DNA from: Pseudomonas wuhanensis
Lineage (GTDB): Bacteria > Pseudomonadota > Gammaproteobacteria > Pseudomonadales > Pseudomonadaceae
DNA: 64,000 nucleotides
Assembly (NCBI RefSeq): GCF_030687395.1
Contig: NZ_CP117430.1
Coordinates: 1,302,001-1,366,000 of the forward strand
Direction: 5' to 3'
Below, piece after piece: positions 48,328-58,200 of this stretch. The stretch's first letter is position 1; each line of letters starts with the position of its first letter. A program made the translations under genes and the position numbers. The notes under the pieces are model-generated. The model searched no databases and was not told where the DNA came from. It saw nothing but the letters and a program-made list of their open reading frames with translations.

Positions 48328-48905
48328 TCGGCTTTCTCCGAAGTGGGTTGAACGGCAGGGCCGTCGACGATGGCTTTGGCCGTGTTGTTGAGCAGGTCGC
48401 GTACCCGCAGGATTTCTTCCGGGCTCCAGCGGCCATGGTGCATTTGCAGGGCATGGCGCAGGTTGTGCACCGCTTCGTGAATTTCGGCGGGGCGGTCATG
48501 ACCGCGCAACGAGCGCTTGCTGACTTCGATGCGCATGCGCACGCCGTCCAGGGCAATCGCTTGTTCACTTAAAGACAGACGTCCGGCGTCGGTGATGCTG
48601 TAGCGTTTTTTTCCGCCCTCGGCATCGCCCAGGATCATTTCGCTTTCTTCAAGGAAGGTCAGGGTCGGGTAAATCACACCAGGGCTGGGGCTGTAGGCAC
48701 CGTCGAACATGCTTTCGATCTGGCGGATCAGGTCATAGCCATGGCATGGCTGTTCGGCGATCAGTGCCAACAGCAGCAATTTCAGGTCACCGGGGGCGAA
48801 TACTCGCGGCCCACGTCCACCGCGCTCGCGGCCGGGCCCTGGGCGTTTCTCGAAGCCGTCGCGGCCGTCGCCGTGTTCACGGTGGGGGGAATGATGGTCT
48901 CTCAT
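48324..48905 (-). CDS. PadR-family regulator (YqjI-like, His-rich N-terminus)
   Basis: The PadR winged helix is visible (LKLLLLALIAEQPCHGYDLI then GVIYPTLTFLEESEM), with a C-terminal helical dimerisation segment. The N-terminus MRDHHSPHREHGDGRDG is His-rich, as in YqjI, which senses nickel. The 193-residue protein probably controls itself and the adjoining ferric-reductase gene. A palindrome AAGATATATCTT lies 36 bases upstream of its start. The metal response is inferred. Confidence 0.85.
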   Translation of the reverse strand: MRDHHSPHREHGDGRDGFEKRPGPGRERGGRGPRVFAPGDLKLLLLALIAEQPCHGYDLIRQIESMFDGAYSPSPGVIYPTLTFLEESEMILGDAEGGKKRYSITDAGRLSLSEQAIALDGVRMRIEVSKRSLRGHDRPAEIHEAVHNLRHALQMHHGRWSPEEILRVRDLLNNTAKAIVDGPAVQPTSEKAE

Positions 48906-48940
48906 TTTTGCGTTCTCTCGTCGTGTTTAGAATACAACGT

Positions 48941-48952
48941 AAGATATATCTT
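48941..48952. promoter_or_regulatory. Candidate PadR operator
   Basis: AAGATATATCTT is a perfect 12-bp palindrome upstream of the PadR gene, and its position suits an autoregulatory site. Bases 48953-49295 are AT-rich with no gene and probably hold the promoter of the fimbrial operon. Confidence 0.5.
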
Positions 48953-49295
48953 GTGGCGCGAGCAAGACGTTTTTTGGGCCCCGTTCAGTCGGCCGACAAA
49001 CGGTGCATTGGCTGGCAACCTGATATTTATTAAAAAAACAGGACTGGAAAGTTAAAGTTATCGCTCTATTAATATCGAAGTCCTATTCTGAAAGTCCTGA
49101 AGTCCCGTGTTTGTATAGTTGAAACTGCTGTATGGTTTTTTCAATAAAACTGTATGTAGGTCATAACTTACAGTTATTGTTTTGAATTCCGATTTTTTGT
49201 TGTTTTTTCTTGCTTGTCATGAGGTTGTTTAACTACGCGATCATCGGAAGTTACTTGCTTACATTCCAGAGCGAACAGCCGATCATGCCTCGGCG

Positions 49296-49349
49296 TTGAA
49301 AGTTCAAATCAACACGGTCATTACCGGTAGGCGTTGTTTGAACTTTCAA
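49296..49349. promoter_or_regulatory. Inverted repeat upstream of the fimbrial operon
   Basis: TTGAAAGTTCAAA (49296-49308) and TTTGAACTTTCAA (49337-49349) are exact inverted copies. Each also contains the palindrome TTGAA-N2-TTCAA; the centres are 42 bp apart. It may be a paired binding site or an mRNA hairpin. Confidence 0.5.
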
Positions 49350-49384
49350 TGAACCGATCCTTTCAAGAAGACAGGTACTGAACG

Positions 49385-49876
49385 ATGTTCAAAAAAATCG
49401 CAATTGCTGCCCCTCTGGCTGTTCTGGCTCTGAGTTCCTCCGTCGTATTCGCCGCAGGCGAAGCTCGCCATTCCATCAGCCTTGTGGCTCACGTGCCGAC
49501 CAACGGTTTTTATGTAGTGCCGACTGACTTTGACCTGATCAACAAGGATCAGGACATGAGCTTCCAGCCAGGCACCGGCAAGATGAGAGACGTTGAGGGG
49601 TTCTTCGATGTGCGTAACAACAACGGTTCGGTTCATGCCAGCCTGGAAAGCGCGCCCAAATTGATCTCTGGTGCCAACACCATTGATTTGAAAGTCGAGT
49701 TGAATAACAGGCAACTCACGCTGACACCGCAACTGGTTGTGGGTGAAGCCGAGTCCGACGTGAACTATCGCGCGCCGCTGAAAATCAGTGCGGTAGGCAC
49801 AACTTTTACTCCGGGTGACTACACCGGTGTGGTGGCGATGACCTTCGATGCAGTACCTCCGGTCGTTACTCCGTAA
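49385..49876 (+). CDS. Major fimbrial subunit, CS1/CFA type
   Basis: This 163-residue protein has a signal peptide (MFKKIAIAAPLAVLALSSS) and the pilin domain of the alpha/CS1 class (VAHVPTNGFYVVP near the mature N-terminus, and GDYTGVVAMTFDAV at the end). It is the first gene of a five-gene operon and lacks the Cys pair of classical type-1 pilins. It would polymerise by donor-strand exchange into the fimbrial shaft. The ATG at 49385 has GACAGGT upstream. Confidence 0.88.
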   Translation: MFKKIAIAAPLAVLALSSSVVFAAGEARHSISLVAHVPTNGFYVVPTDFDLINKDQDMSFQPGTGKMRDVEGFFDVRNNNGSVHASLESAPKLISGANTIDLKVELNNRQLTLTPQLVVGEAESDVNYRAPLKISAVGTTFTPGDYTGVVAMTFDAVPPVVTP

Positions 49877-49985
49877 TCGGGCGATCAGGCAGTAAGCGCT
49901 GACTTTCCAAGTAGCGTTACCCGGCAGGCAAACAGCAATGTTTGCCCGCCGGACTTCAACTTGTTCGTAATCAGAGTACGTGTTC

Positions 49986-52508
49986 ATGTTCCCGATGACA
50001 CCCATCGCGGCTGCGCTTGCGCTGTTGTTTTGTGCCAGTGCAGCGGCGGCTCCTGTTTCCGCCGGTACGACACCGCGAAGTCTCCTGGCTCAGGCCAAAG
50101 GTCTGCCGGCGGATTTCGAGGAGCATTTTTTTGATGTGCCTCTGGCTGTTCGGGTGGAACTCGATCATCAGCCGCTGGGAGAGGCCATGGTGGTGTTGTC
50201 TCGCGATGATCGCATCACCCTCCTCGAATTTACCGATACCAGCGAAAACCGCTTCGGCGCTGCCGAGCGTGAGAAATGGGCCAGCACCCTCAAGCCGGGC
50301 GTGCCACTGGGCAATTGCACGGGTCAATGCCCGGATCAGCTATTGGCGGTGCACTACAGCCTGGAAAATTCGTTGGTGTCGATCCTCACCGAAAACGCTG
50401 AGCGCGATCTGGAAGCCAAGCGTTACTACGACCAACCCGAAGGCGGCAGTAGCGGCCTGATGGTGCGCAATCAGCTCAACCTCAATGGTGGGCAGGATCA
50501 GGATCTGGGCGGCCGTTTCGGCCTCGAAGCCAGCGCCAGCCTGGGCAACTGGAGCCAGACGTTCAACATGCAACTGGCTCGCCTCGGCGGGCCGGATGAG
50601 CAGCTTTATCACGCAGTCCACGAACTCTACACACAGCGTGAGTTACCCGGCAGTTTCGTTCGCCTGGGCTATTTCACCCCTAACTCCGAAGGTCTGACGC
50701 GCCAGCCCCGTTCATTCGGCACCAGTCCCGACACGGCCGTCGGCCTGATGTACGGCAGTTCCGACAGTCTGGCGATCGACAGTTCCCGGCCCAGCGTGTA
50801 CCCGGTTTATGTGACGGCGAACCGTCAGGCGTCCGTGGAGATTTACCGCGACGGCCTGTTGATCAATACCCAATCAGTGCCCGCCGGCTTGCAAACCCTC
50901 GATACCCGCCCGTTGCCCGGCGGCATTTATGAGGTGGAAGTGCGCCTGATCGAGGACGGTCAAACCACCTCGAGTACTCAGGAGCTGATCTACAAACCGA
51001 ACAACTGGCGCAACCTTGATGAGCGCTGGCGCTACAACCTGTTCGCCGGGCAGGAAACCAAATTGCTCAGCAACTGGGATCAACAGGCCAGCGGCGATGC
51101 GACCGCTGGCGCATCGCTCAACTACCTGTTGCACCCGCGAGTGATTCTCGGGCTGTCGGCCCGTCAGGTGCGCGAAAAACTGCAATACGGCAGTTCCATC
51201 GACTGGACGCTGGCCAACAACACCAGCCTCTTTGCCAATCTTTACCAGACCGAAGATCACGGCACCGGCGCCGATCTGCAGGGGCTCTACAACTATGGCG
51301 CCGGCAGTCTGGTGATCAGCCACAACCGCAGTTGGCTCGACACCCGCAACATTTACGACACGCTGCCTGACGGTACCCGGGTGCGTCAGCGCAACGTATT
51401 CACCGGTCAGACCAGCAATTCATCGCTGGCGCTGAACCATCGCATCAGCCGCAAGAGTTCACTCAATGCCCGGGTGTCCCACAGTGACGGCAACACCGAA
51501 GGCGTGGGTGTCGACCTGGGCTGGACGCAACGCACTGTGGTGTTTGGCAGCGACGCCAATTGGCGCCTGTCGCTGTTTGATCGTCCAGGCAGTTACAGCA
51601 GTGGCGATGCGCGCAATCGCGGGGTCGACTTGAGCATCAACATGGCGTTGGGCGGGCCGGACCAGCAGGTCACAGGCAGCATCGGTACCCGCACCGCCCG
51701 GGATGGCGGCCGCGACAACAACGCCTCGATCGGCTACCGCAAGAACCTGCGGGACCATGTCTTGCAGAACGTCTCGGTGACGGCGCTCACCGACACTTAC
51801 GGCATTGGTCTTTCGAGCTTGGCGAACTTTCGTACCGACGCAGTCAATGGCGACGGCTTTGTCCAGCGCTCGTCTTATAACGGCAACTTCACCGGTGGCC
51901 TGAATCTGGACAGCACGCTGATCGTTGGAGGCCAACGCATGACGTTGACCAGCCAGCATCAGGGCCGTGGTGCCGGGATGATCGTCGACGTCGAGTCCGA
52001 CATCGACGGCATTGCCTTGCGCGCCGATGACTTGAGCGGTGGCAGCGCGGCGTTGCGCCCGGGGCGCAACTTCATCCCGATCACCGCCTACAAAAACAGC
52101 TCCGTGAGCTTCGACTTCGAAGGCAATCACGTGCCGGCGGCCAGCATCGAACCGGCGCGTACCCGCTATCACCTGAACAAGGGTGGCGTCGAGTACCGCA
52201 AGGTGCGGGTGATGAAAACCCTCACCGTGCTGGGCCGTCTGCTCGACGCACAGGGCCAGCCGCTCAAGGGACACCACGTGATCAACCACGCCAGCCGTGG
52301 GGTCAGTGAGGTCGATGGCTTCTTCTCGATGGAAATGAATGCCGGCTCTCCAACCCTGGAAGTGCGTCATGCCGACCAGTTGCTGTGCCAGTTCCGGCTC
52401 GATGTGGGTAAGCACCGCAGCGAAAACGATGTGCTGATGATCGGTGATTTGCGTTGCACGCCGGACACGTTGGCGGATGCCACTTTCAAGGACGCTACGG
52501 CGAGCTGA
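49986..52508 (+). CDS. Outer-membrane usher of a CS1/CFA-type fimbria
   Basis: This 840-residue usher has a signal peptide (PIAAALALLFCASAAAA) followed by the short N-terminal domain typical of the alternative chaperone-usher class (CooC/CblC). The beta-barrel repeats include 'YRDGLLINTQSVPAGLQTLDTRPLPGG' or near equivalents. The C-terminal part has a carboxypeptidase-like domain (LTVLGRLLDAQGQPLKGH). The usher would assemble pilin subunits delivered by the periplasmic chaperone. The GTG at 49980 and the ATG at 49995 are possible alternative starts. Confidence 0.9.
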   Translation: MFPMTPIAAALALLFCASAAAAPVSAGTTPRSLLAQAKGLPADFEEHFFDVPLAVRVELDHQPLGEAMVVLSRDDRITLLEFTDTSENRFGAAEREKWASTLKPGVPLGNCTGQCPDQLLAVHYSLENSLVSILTENAERDLEAKRYYDQPEGGSSGLMVRNQLNLNGGQDQDLGGRFGLEASASLGNWSQTFNMQLARLGGPDEQLYHAVHELYTQRELPGSFVRLGYFTPNSEGLTRQPRSFGTSPDTAVGLMYGSSDSLAIDSSRPSVYPVYVTANRQASVEIYRDGLLINTQSVPAGLQTLDTRPLPGGIYEVEVRLIEDGQTTSSTQELIYKPNNWRNLDERWRYNLFAGQETKLLSNWDQQASGDATAGASLNYLLHPRVILGLSARQVREKLQYGSSIDWTLANNTSLFANLYQTEDHGTGADLQGLYNYGAGSLVISHNRSWLDTRNIYDTLPDGTRVRQRNVFTGQTSNSSLALNHRISRKSSLNARVSHSDGNTEGVGVDLGWTQRTVVFGSDANWRLSLFDRPGSYSSGDARNRGVDLSINMALGGPDQQVTGSIGTRTARDGGRDNNASIGYRKNLRDHVLQNVSVTALTDTYGIGLSSLANFRTDAVNGDGFVQRSSYNGNFTGGLNLDSTLIVGGQRMTLTSQHQGRGAGMIVDVESDIDGIALRADDLSGGSAALRPGRNFIPITAYKNSSVSFDFEGNHVPAASIEPARTRYHLNKGGVEYRKVRVMKTLTVLGRLLDAQGQPLKGHHVINHASRGVSEVDGFFSMEMNAGSPTLEVRHADQLLCQFRLDVGKHRSENDVLMIGDLRCTPDTLADATFKDATAS

Positions 52509-52513
52509 CTGAC

Positions 52514-53779
52514 ATGAAGATATTGACCAGGCTTGGAAAAAACCTCAGTCGCGCGATGCCGCTGGCTGTGTTGTGTGGATTGAGTTCATTACCGGCGAAT
52601 GCAGCGGTCTTGAACATTGACGCTACGTTTTCGCCGGACTCGGCGGCTCCGCATAAAAATGAATTCGTGAATAAGACCCCGTCTCAGGGTTTCTGTCTTC
52701 AGGTGCCAAGGGCCTGTGAGGCTGAAAACATATTCAGTTTGATTGCGCCAATTTCGTTTACTGCCAATGCACCGATCCGTGCCAATCATGTCGATCCTCG
52801 GCAAGGTGGCATGGCCAAAGTACCCTCGGACTGGCGGGATGTGCAGGTTACCCACTCATCCGGAGAAGTCCACACCGTCAAGGTCCGGATTGCGGGAATC
52901 GGACATGAGTCGCAGCTGCCGGTGCCGGTCGTCGAATTGACCGGGGTGGCGGGCGGACCTGGATGGGACAGGCTTTGGAACGGCGGATCCTGGATGTATG
53001 CCCCTCCACCCTGTCAAGGAGTCGGGTGGTCGACCGTGGGTGATATTGGTTTCAACAGCTTCTGGAAAGTACCCCTTAACGCGGGGGTGTGTTCAAAGCA
53101 ACCTTTGTTCGAGATCCCACTGTCCTTTCGATACCTGTACTTCGTGTTCGGTTATCAAATGATAACGCCGAACCCACTGGCTATGCGGGGCGGGTCTTAC
53201 ACCGGGTCCATCAACTTTGGCGTCGGGCCGAATCAGGATTTCGACATGGGTGATGTAATGCAACCCGATGATTCTGCATTGACCCTGAACTTCAATCTCG
53301 ACGTGCAGCACACCCTGAAGGTAGACATTCCTCCTGGTGGCGAAAAAATCGATCTGGTACCAGCCGGTGGCTGGCAAAGCTGGCTGCAAGCCGGGCGCCG
53401 GCCTGTGCGTTTGTTCCGCGATCAGACCTTCAATATCTCGGCGTCATCGCGCTTCAAGATGCTGTTGGAGTGTGAGATTACGGGATTCTCTTACGACTGC
53501 ATGATTAAAGACTCGGTCTCGAAAAAAGCGGTCGAGTTGCAGGTCAGCGTCAGCCTGCCCAATGGCCTGACCGATCTTGCCGAACAACCCGTCAAGCGCC
53601 AGCGTCTGAAAGCGGGAGCGGCCAATGCACAACAGTTTAAACCCGGCTTCTATGTCGATAGTGCGCCCGGCGTTCTGCACTTCGAAATTCCGCAAAGCCA
53701 GATGGAATTCATGCTGGCACCCGGCGTGGCGTCCAGCTACAGAGGCAGTGTCGCCGTGATCTGGGACTCGGAAGTTTGA
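52514..53779 (+). CDS. Fimbrial tip adhesin, CblD/CfaE-like
   Basis: This 421-residue secreted protein (signal MPLAVLCGLSSLPANAA) has the two-part make-up of CblD/CfaE tip adhesins. The N-terminal part contains Cys residues (FCLQVPRACEAE) and the C-terminal pilin-like part ends 'PGVASSYRGSVAVIWDSEV'. It follows the usher with a five-base gap. The receptor is unknown. The ATG at 52514 is used; the in-frame start at 52454 overlaps the usher. Confidence 0.83.
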   Translation: MKILTRLGKNLSRAMPLAVLCGLSSLPANAAVLNIDATFSPDSAAPHKNEFVNKTPSQGFCLQVPRACEAENIFSLIAPISFTANAPIRANHVDPRQGGMAKVPSDWRDVQVTHSSGEVHTVKVRIAGIGHESQLPVPVVELTGVAGGPGWDRLWNGGSWMYAPPPCQGVGWSTVGDIGFNSFWKVPLNAGVCSKQPLFEIPLSFRYLYFVFGYQMITPNPLAMRGGSYTGSINFGVGPNQDFDMGDVMQPDDSALTLNFNLDVQHTLKVDIPPGGEKIDLVPAGGWQSWLQAGRRPVRLFRDQTFNISASSRFKMLLECEITGFSYDCMIKDSVSKKAVELQVSVSLPNGLTDLAEQPVKRQRLKAGAANAQQFKPGFYVDSAPGVLHFEIPQSQMEFMLAPGVASSYRGSVAVIWDSEV

Positions 53780-53838
53780 TGGGCTGCGCATCGATTATTC
53801 GAGCCAGCGTGGTGTTCAATGGTGTGAGGTTCAAGGGT

Positions 53839-54582
53839 ATGAAACGTTTGTGGGTACTGTTGGGTTTGAGCGGATTCTCTCTGGCGATTCAGGCCGGGCC
53901 GCAAATCAATGTGGGAACGGTTTACGACTATCTGGATGGCGACAAGAGCACATACCTCAAGCGCGTATTCAACAGCGGCGACAGCACGGCCTTCGTCAAG
54001 GTCAATATTCTGGAAATCATCTACGACGCGGATGGCACGCCTCGCGAAGTGCCGGTCAAGGCTCAGGCCGATGCCAGCGCTCGTGATGGGCTGATGGCCA
54101 GTCCGGCGCGGTTGATCATCCCGGCCAACGGTATGCAGGGCACGCGTCTGTTGGTGATGGGCGAGCGGGAAACCGAGCGCTATTTTCGTGTGCGTTTCGT
54201 ACCGGTGGTGCCGGAAAAGGAGGACGAGTTCGCGGTGTCCAGCGAAGAGCGCGAGGACTACAAAAAGACCCTGTCGGCGGGCGTCAATGTCATGACCGGT
54301 TTCGGCACCGTGTTCTTCGTCCGGCCGCAGAACAGTCGTTATGACAGTGTGGTCGACAACAGCACCGAACGTTACAGGCTGCGCAATAACGGCAACACGG
54401 TGGTGGTGATCGATGAGTTCCGCAACTGTTCGCGCAAAAACGAAACCGACTGCGAGCCCACCACCAAGCACCACGTGCTGGCGGGCAAAACATTCGAGTT
54501 CGACAAAAAACCGGGGCGCGAATACCGCTTCAACCTGATCGAAGGTGGCTCGAAAAAGGCGTTGCACATCGCTGGCCGGTGA
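53839..54582 (+). CDS. Periplasmic chaperone of the CS1/CFA-type fimbria
   Basis: This 247-residue protein has a signal peptide (MKRLWVLLGLSGFSLAIQA) and the CooB/CblB-type chaperone fold: 'LKRVFNSGDSTAFVKVNILEI', 'RLIIPANGMQGTRLLVMG', 'RYFRVRFVPVVP'. It would carry pilin subunits to the usher. The ATG at 53839 has AAGGGT upstream; an alternative ATG at 53779 overlaps the adhesin stop. The gene order (pilin, usher, adhesin, chaperone, pilin) differs from the CooB-A-C-D order. Confidence 0.87.
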   Translation: MKRLWVLLGLSGFSLAIQAGPQINVGTVYDYLDGDKSTYLKRVFNSGDSTAFVKVNILEIIYDADGTPREVPVKAQADASARDGLMASPARLIIPANGMQGTRLLVMGERETERYFRVRFVPVVPEKEDEFAVSSEEREDYKKTLSAGVNVMTGFGTVFFVRPQNSRYDSVVDNSTERYRLRNNGNTVVVIDEFRNCSRKNETDCEPTTKHHVLAGKTFEFDKKPGREYRFNLIEGGSKKALHIAGR

Positions 54583-54645
54583 CCTCGACATATGCGGGCA
54601 GCCGCTGGCGCTCGTGGCTTTCTTTTGACGCAACAGGTACCTGAC

Positions 54646-55140
54646 ATGATCAAGCAAGCGGCCATCGTCCTGTGGATGGGCAGCGTGGCACTGATGAGTG
54701 CTTCGGCGTTCGCAGCACGAGAAGAACGTACGTTCGAAGTATCGGTGGATGTACCGACGCTGGGGTTTTACGTGATCCCCGCCGAAACGGACTGGATTCA
54801 TCGGGAGCAGGTTCTGGCCTGGAACATCAACACTTCAACCCTGGGCGGGCTGCGCAAAAACTTCGATGTCAAACACGACACCAGTGCCATCGAGGCCCGG
54901 CTGGAGAGCGAACCCTATTTGTTCAATGGGCGTGACGATCAGAACATCTATTTGCGGGTCAGCTTCAATGGCCAGGAACTGAGCCACGACCCGAAATCCC
55001 GGGAAGTGGTGTCGGCGGCGCAGGCGATGGCGGGCGGCCGCTTTCCCCTGGAGATACAACCGAAAGCACCTGCCGGCGGCTACAAACCGGGCACTTACTA
55101 CGGAAATGTCCAGCTGGTTTTCAATGCTGTCGCACCCTGA
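54646..55140 (+). CDS. Second CS1/CFA-type fimbrial subunit
   Basis: This 164-residue pilin (signal IVLWMGSVALMSASAFA) has the same class features as the first (VDVPTLGFYVIPAETDW and YYGNVQLVFNAV at the end) but differs widely from it in the middle. It may be a minor subunit. The ATG at 54646 follows CAGGTACCTGAC. It is the last gene of the operon; a convergent giant gene follows after about 80 bp. Confidence 0.85.
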   Translation: MIKQAAIVLWMGSVALMSASAFAAREERTFEVSVDVPTLGFYVIPAETDWIHREQVLAWNINTSTLGGLRKNFDVKHDTSAIEARLESEPYLFNGRDDQNIYLRVSFNGQELSHDPKSREVVSAAQAMAGGRFPLEIQPKAPAGGYKPGTYYGNVQLVFNAVAP

Positions 55141-55222
55141 TCGCCGGTGGATGGTTAACGTCAGTCTGACGGCGGTGCCGCCGTCAGACTGACTTCATCT
55201 TGCTACTTGAAGCATGGCCGTT

Positions 55223-58200
55223 TTACTGTCCGGCTCTTCTCAATGCTTCGCGCGTCAAACGCCTCGACAGTTCTTTTTCCTCATCGCCCAGATCGACCAG
55301 CAACCGGTCGAAGAGGGCATCGCTCATCGGCTCGTCGGCAAACACTACAGTCTCTGGCACCGGTAGATCGTTCATCAGTGCCCTGAGCCGGTTTCTCAGC
55401 ACAGCACGCTGGGTGTCGCTCAGCGGTGTGGCGTCGGCCCATTCCCGCTGGGTACTGCGCAACGATTCAAGCTGTTCGGATTGATCCAGGTACTGGCGTT
55501 TGTTGGTTTCAATCCGCACCGGCCAGGTTTCGCGCAAATACTGTTCCCAGAAATCCTGTTCAAGCATTTTGTTCACCAGACCATCGCCTTCCTCCAGTTC
55601 CAGCACCGTGTCACCGGCCTGCTTGATCATGGCATCGGTGACGCCGGACACGCCCCGGTAAAGCATCTTTTCGGATTGCCAAGGCAGGCCCAGACGTTGT
55701 GCCAGACCGGTCTGGTAAGCCAGATAGACTTCGACATCGTCAGGGTTGCCGTCGCGACCGACGATATCGGCCCGGGCTATTTCGTTGACCCGCTCCAGGC
55801 GCGCAGCGCCTTTGGCCAAGGTCACCAGCGAGCGTTCCAGTTGCGGGGTATCGGTGGAATACGAATACGCCTCGGAGGCCAGCACATTGATGCCCATGTG
55901 ATTGAACAACTGTGCGCCGGCATCGGCGCAATCGACCGGGGCAATGGCCATGGTGAACAGCTTCTCCCTGAGCCGGGCATCGATATGCACGGCGTCGAGC
56001 ATCCGCCATACGCGCTGCAGCAATTGCGCCTGAGCCTGGCCGCCGGCCCGATAGTCGGCGGAGTTTTGGGTGTCGATCAGCACGGCCATGAACCGTTGGG
56101 CATCGGGTTCGTCGATCAGCTCAGACCATAAGGTGGCTCGATCCACCCCCCAGCCCGGCACGTCGTTCCAGTGCGAGGCGCTGTAAGTTGAACTGATCAT
56201 CGGTGGGACCCGCGTGCTTGAGGGCTCGACAGGTTCGGCGGGCAACTGCACGGATCGGCGCAGTGCCTGATAAGTTACCTGATGCACCTCGTGCAGTTGG
56301 CCGACATCCAGCCGTGTACGCGCCACGACCCATGCGTCCGGTGAGCCGGATACCACGTCGGGAATCTGACTGATCGGATTCTCGCGCAAGTCCAGAAAGA
56401 ACCCGCGCGGGCGAGGTTTGGCCAATGTGCCTTCCGGCCAAGTGCTGAGCCCGGTATTTTTCAGGGCCACGACCTTCAGTCTGGGCATGCGCCCGATGTC
56501 CGGCAGCCTGCCCAAGGGATTATCTTCAAGCCTGAGGATTTCCAGGAAGGTCAGGTTTCGCAGCTTCTCGACCGCATACGCGTCCAGCACGATGCGGTTG
56601 CTGCTCAGTCGCAAACGTTCCAGCCTGTGCAACTGACCGATACCGTAGGGCAACTGAGTCAGTTCACAGCTTTTGGCGCTGAGTTCTCGAAGGTTGGGGA
56701 AGTCTTTCAACAGGCCATTTGGCTCGCTGCCGAACTGCGTGTTGTCGAGCTTCAGGACCGTGATCCGATTGAGAAACTGCTTCAGTTCAGGACGTTTTGT
56801 CCACCAGGTTTCCAGGTTCAACGGCAACCATTCTCGGGAGAGGTCGAGGGCATAGTGGACAGGGTCGGTGCGGTTGCCGAGTTCCAGGTTTCTGCGCTCG
56901 AAACACTCAATGAGGCGTCGGGAAATATGCTGCCCGCCACCGTTCAGAAAACCCTGGGGATCCGGGCCCCAGTGTTGCGGTTGCTGGTACTCCCAACGGT
57001 TCAGGATCACCCGCAGTTCATCAAGATCGTCTTCTTCCTGCTCCATGGCCTTGAGCGGCTCACCCTTTTCGATCAGCGCGTTGGCGAACACATCGACCTC
57101 GCGTTCACTGAAATGCGGGTACTGGTCGCGAATACGATCATGCACGGTCTCGCCATCCTTGCTCAGCCCGCCGCCGCGCACCAGCAACAGCGTTTCGTGC
57201 TCGGCAACGGGGCGAATGGGGGGGCGGGCGAGCAGCGTCCGGCGCTCGCTGGGCGGGGCGGTCTTGGCAATGACCCATTGTCTGAAGAACTCGGCGTCAC
57301 CCGGTTTATAGCCCAACGCATTTTGTCGAATCCTGCCCATGGCATGGAGGATCGCTTCAAGAAAGCCCTCGGCCTCATGAATCGGTTGATCCGAGGCATT
57401 CCGTACCTGGTACTGTCCGGCCTCGTTTCGAATCAATACCCGAACCTGCGTTGCTTCCTCGGGCCCCGCACTGCAACGAAGCTCCCCATCGAATGCACCC
57501 TGACGGATCTCGATTCGCAGGTCGCCGAATGTGTTGGTGTAGGTTCGCAACGCCCCCAGCACCAGGCGTTCTGTATCGATGTTGGTCAATGTGTCTTGAT
57601 ACACGCCCTGGGCTGCCCGAACCGATTGCGTCTCGAACTGAAGCTCCCGTGCCCGGGTTTTCAGGCGCAACGGCAGACGTCGTTGTTGCGTCATCTGTTG
57701 TTGCTCCTGGAGTGTGGCGTCCTTGATGATTCTTTCCGCAACAGGGATGGGGAGGTCGGGGAAGTCGATGAGCAGCAGGGTGACGTCGGGGGATACTGCT
57801 TCGGCGACTTTTTCGGATGCGCCAAGGCGTTGCAGGGTATCGGTCAGCAGTGGGGGGGACGGAGCGCGTTCAACGTGAACCCTGCGCAACACGGTTTCAT
57901 CGGTGCCGCTGATCTGGCGAATCTGCTCCAGCTGCGTGTCGGTAAACGTGTCGACGCGGTGACCGATGCGACGCATCAATGTCGCGCCTTCCCAGCTGCG
58001 CGGGTTTTCCGTTTCGCTGACCCAGGCGCCTTCACCGTTGTGGGTGAGCGCCGGTGCATAAGCCTCGGGGCGTTGCGGATGCTTGATGCGGTGCTGGTCA
58101 CTGTCGGGGGCTTTTTCCACCTCAAACAGCTGACCATCCAGCGGCAGCAGACGCTTGCCCTGGTGCTGATACAAGCCGAGCGCATCCGGCCGGGCGTCGC

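Noticed and set aside
49296-49349. Invertible phase-variation switch for the fimbria
   Set aside because: The inverted repeats are only 28 bases apart and no site-specific recombinase gene is nearby.
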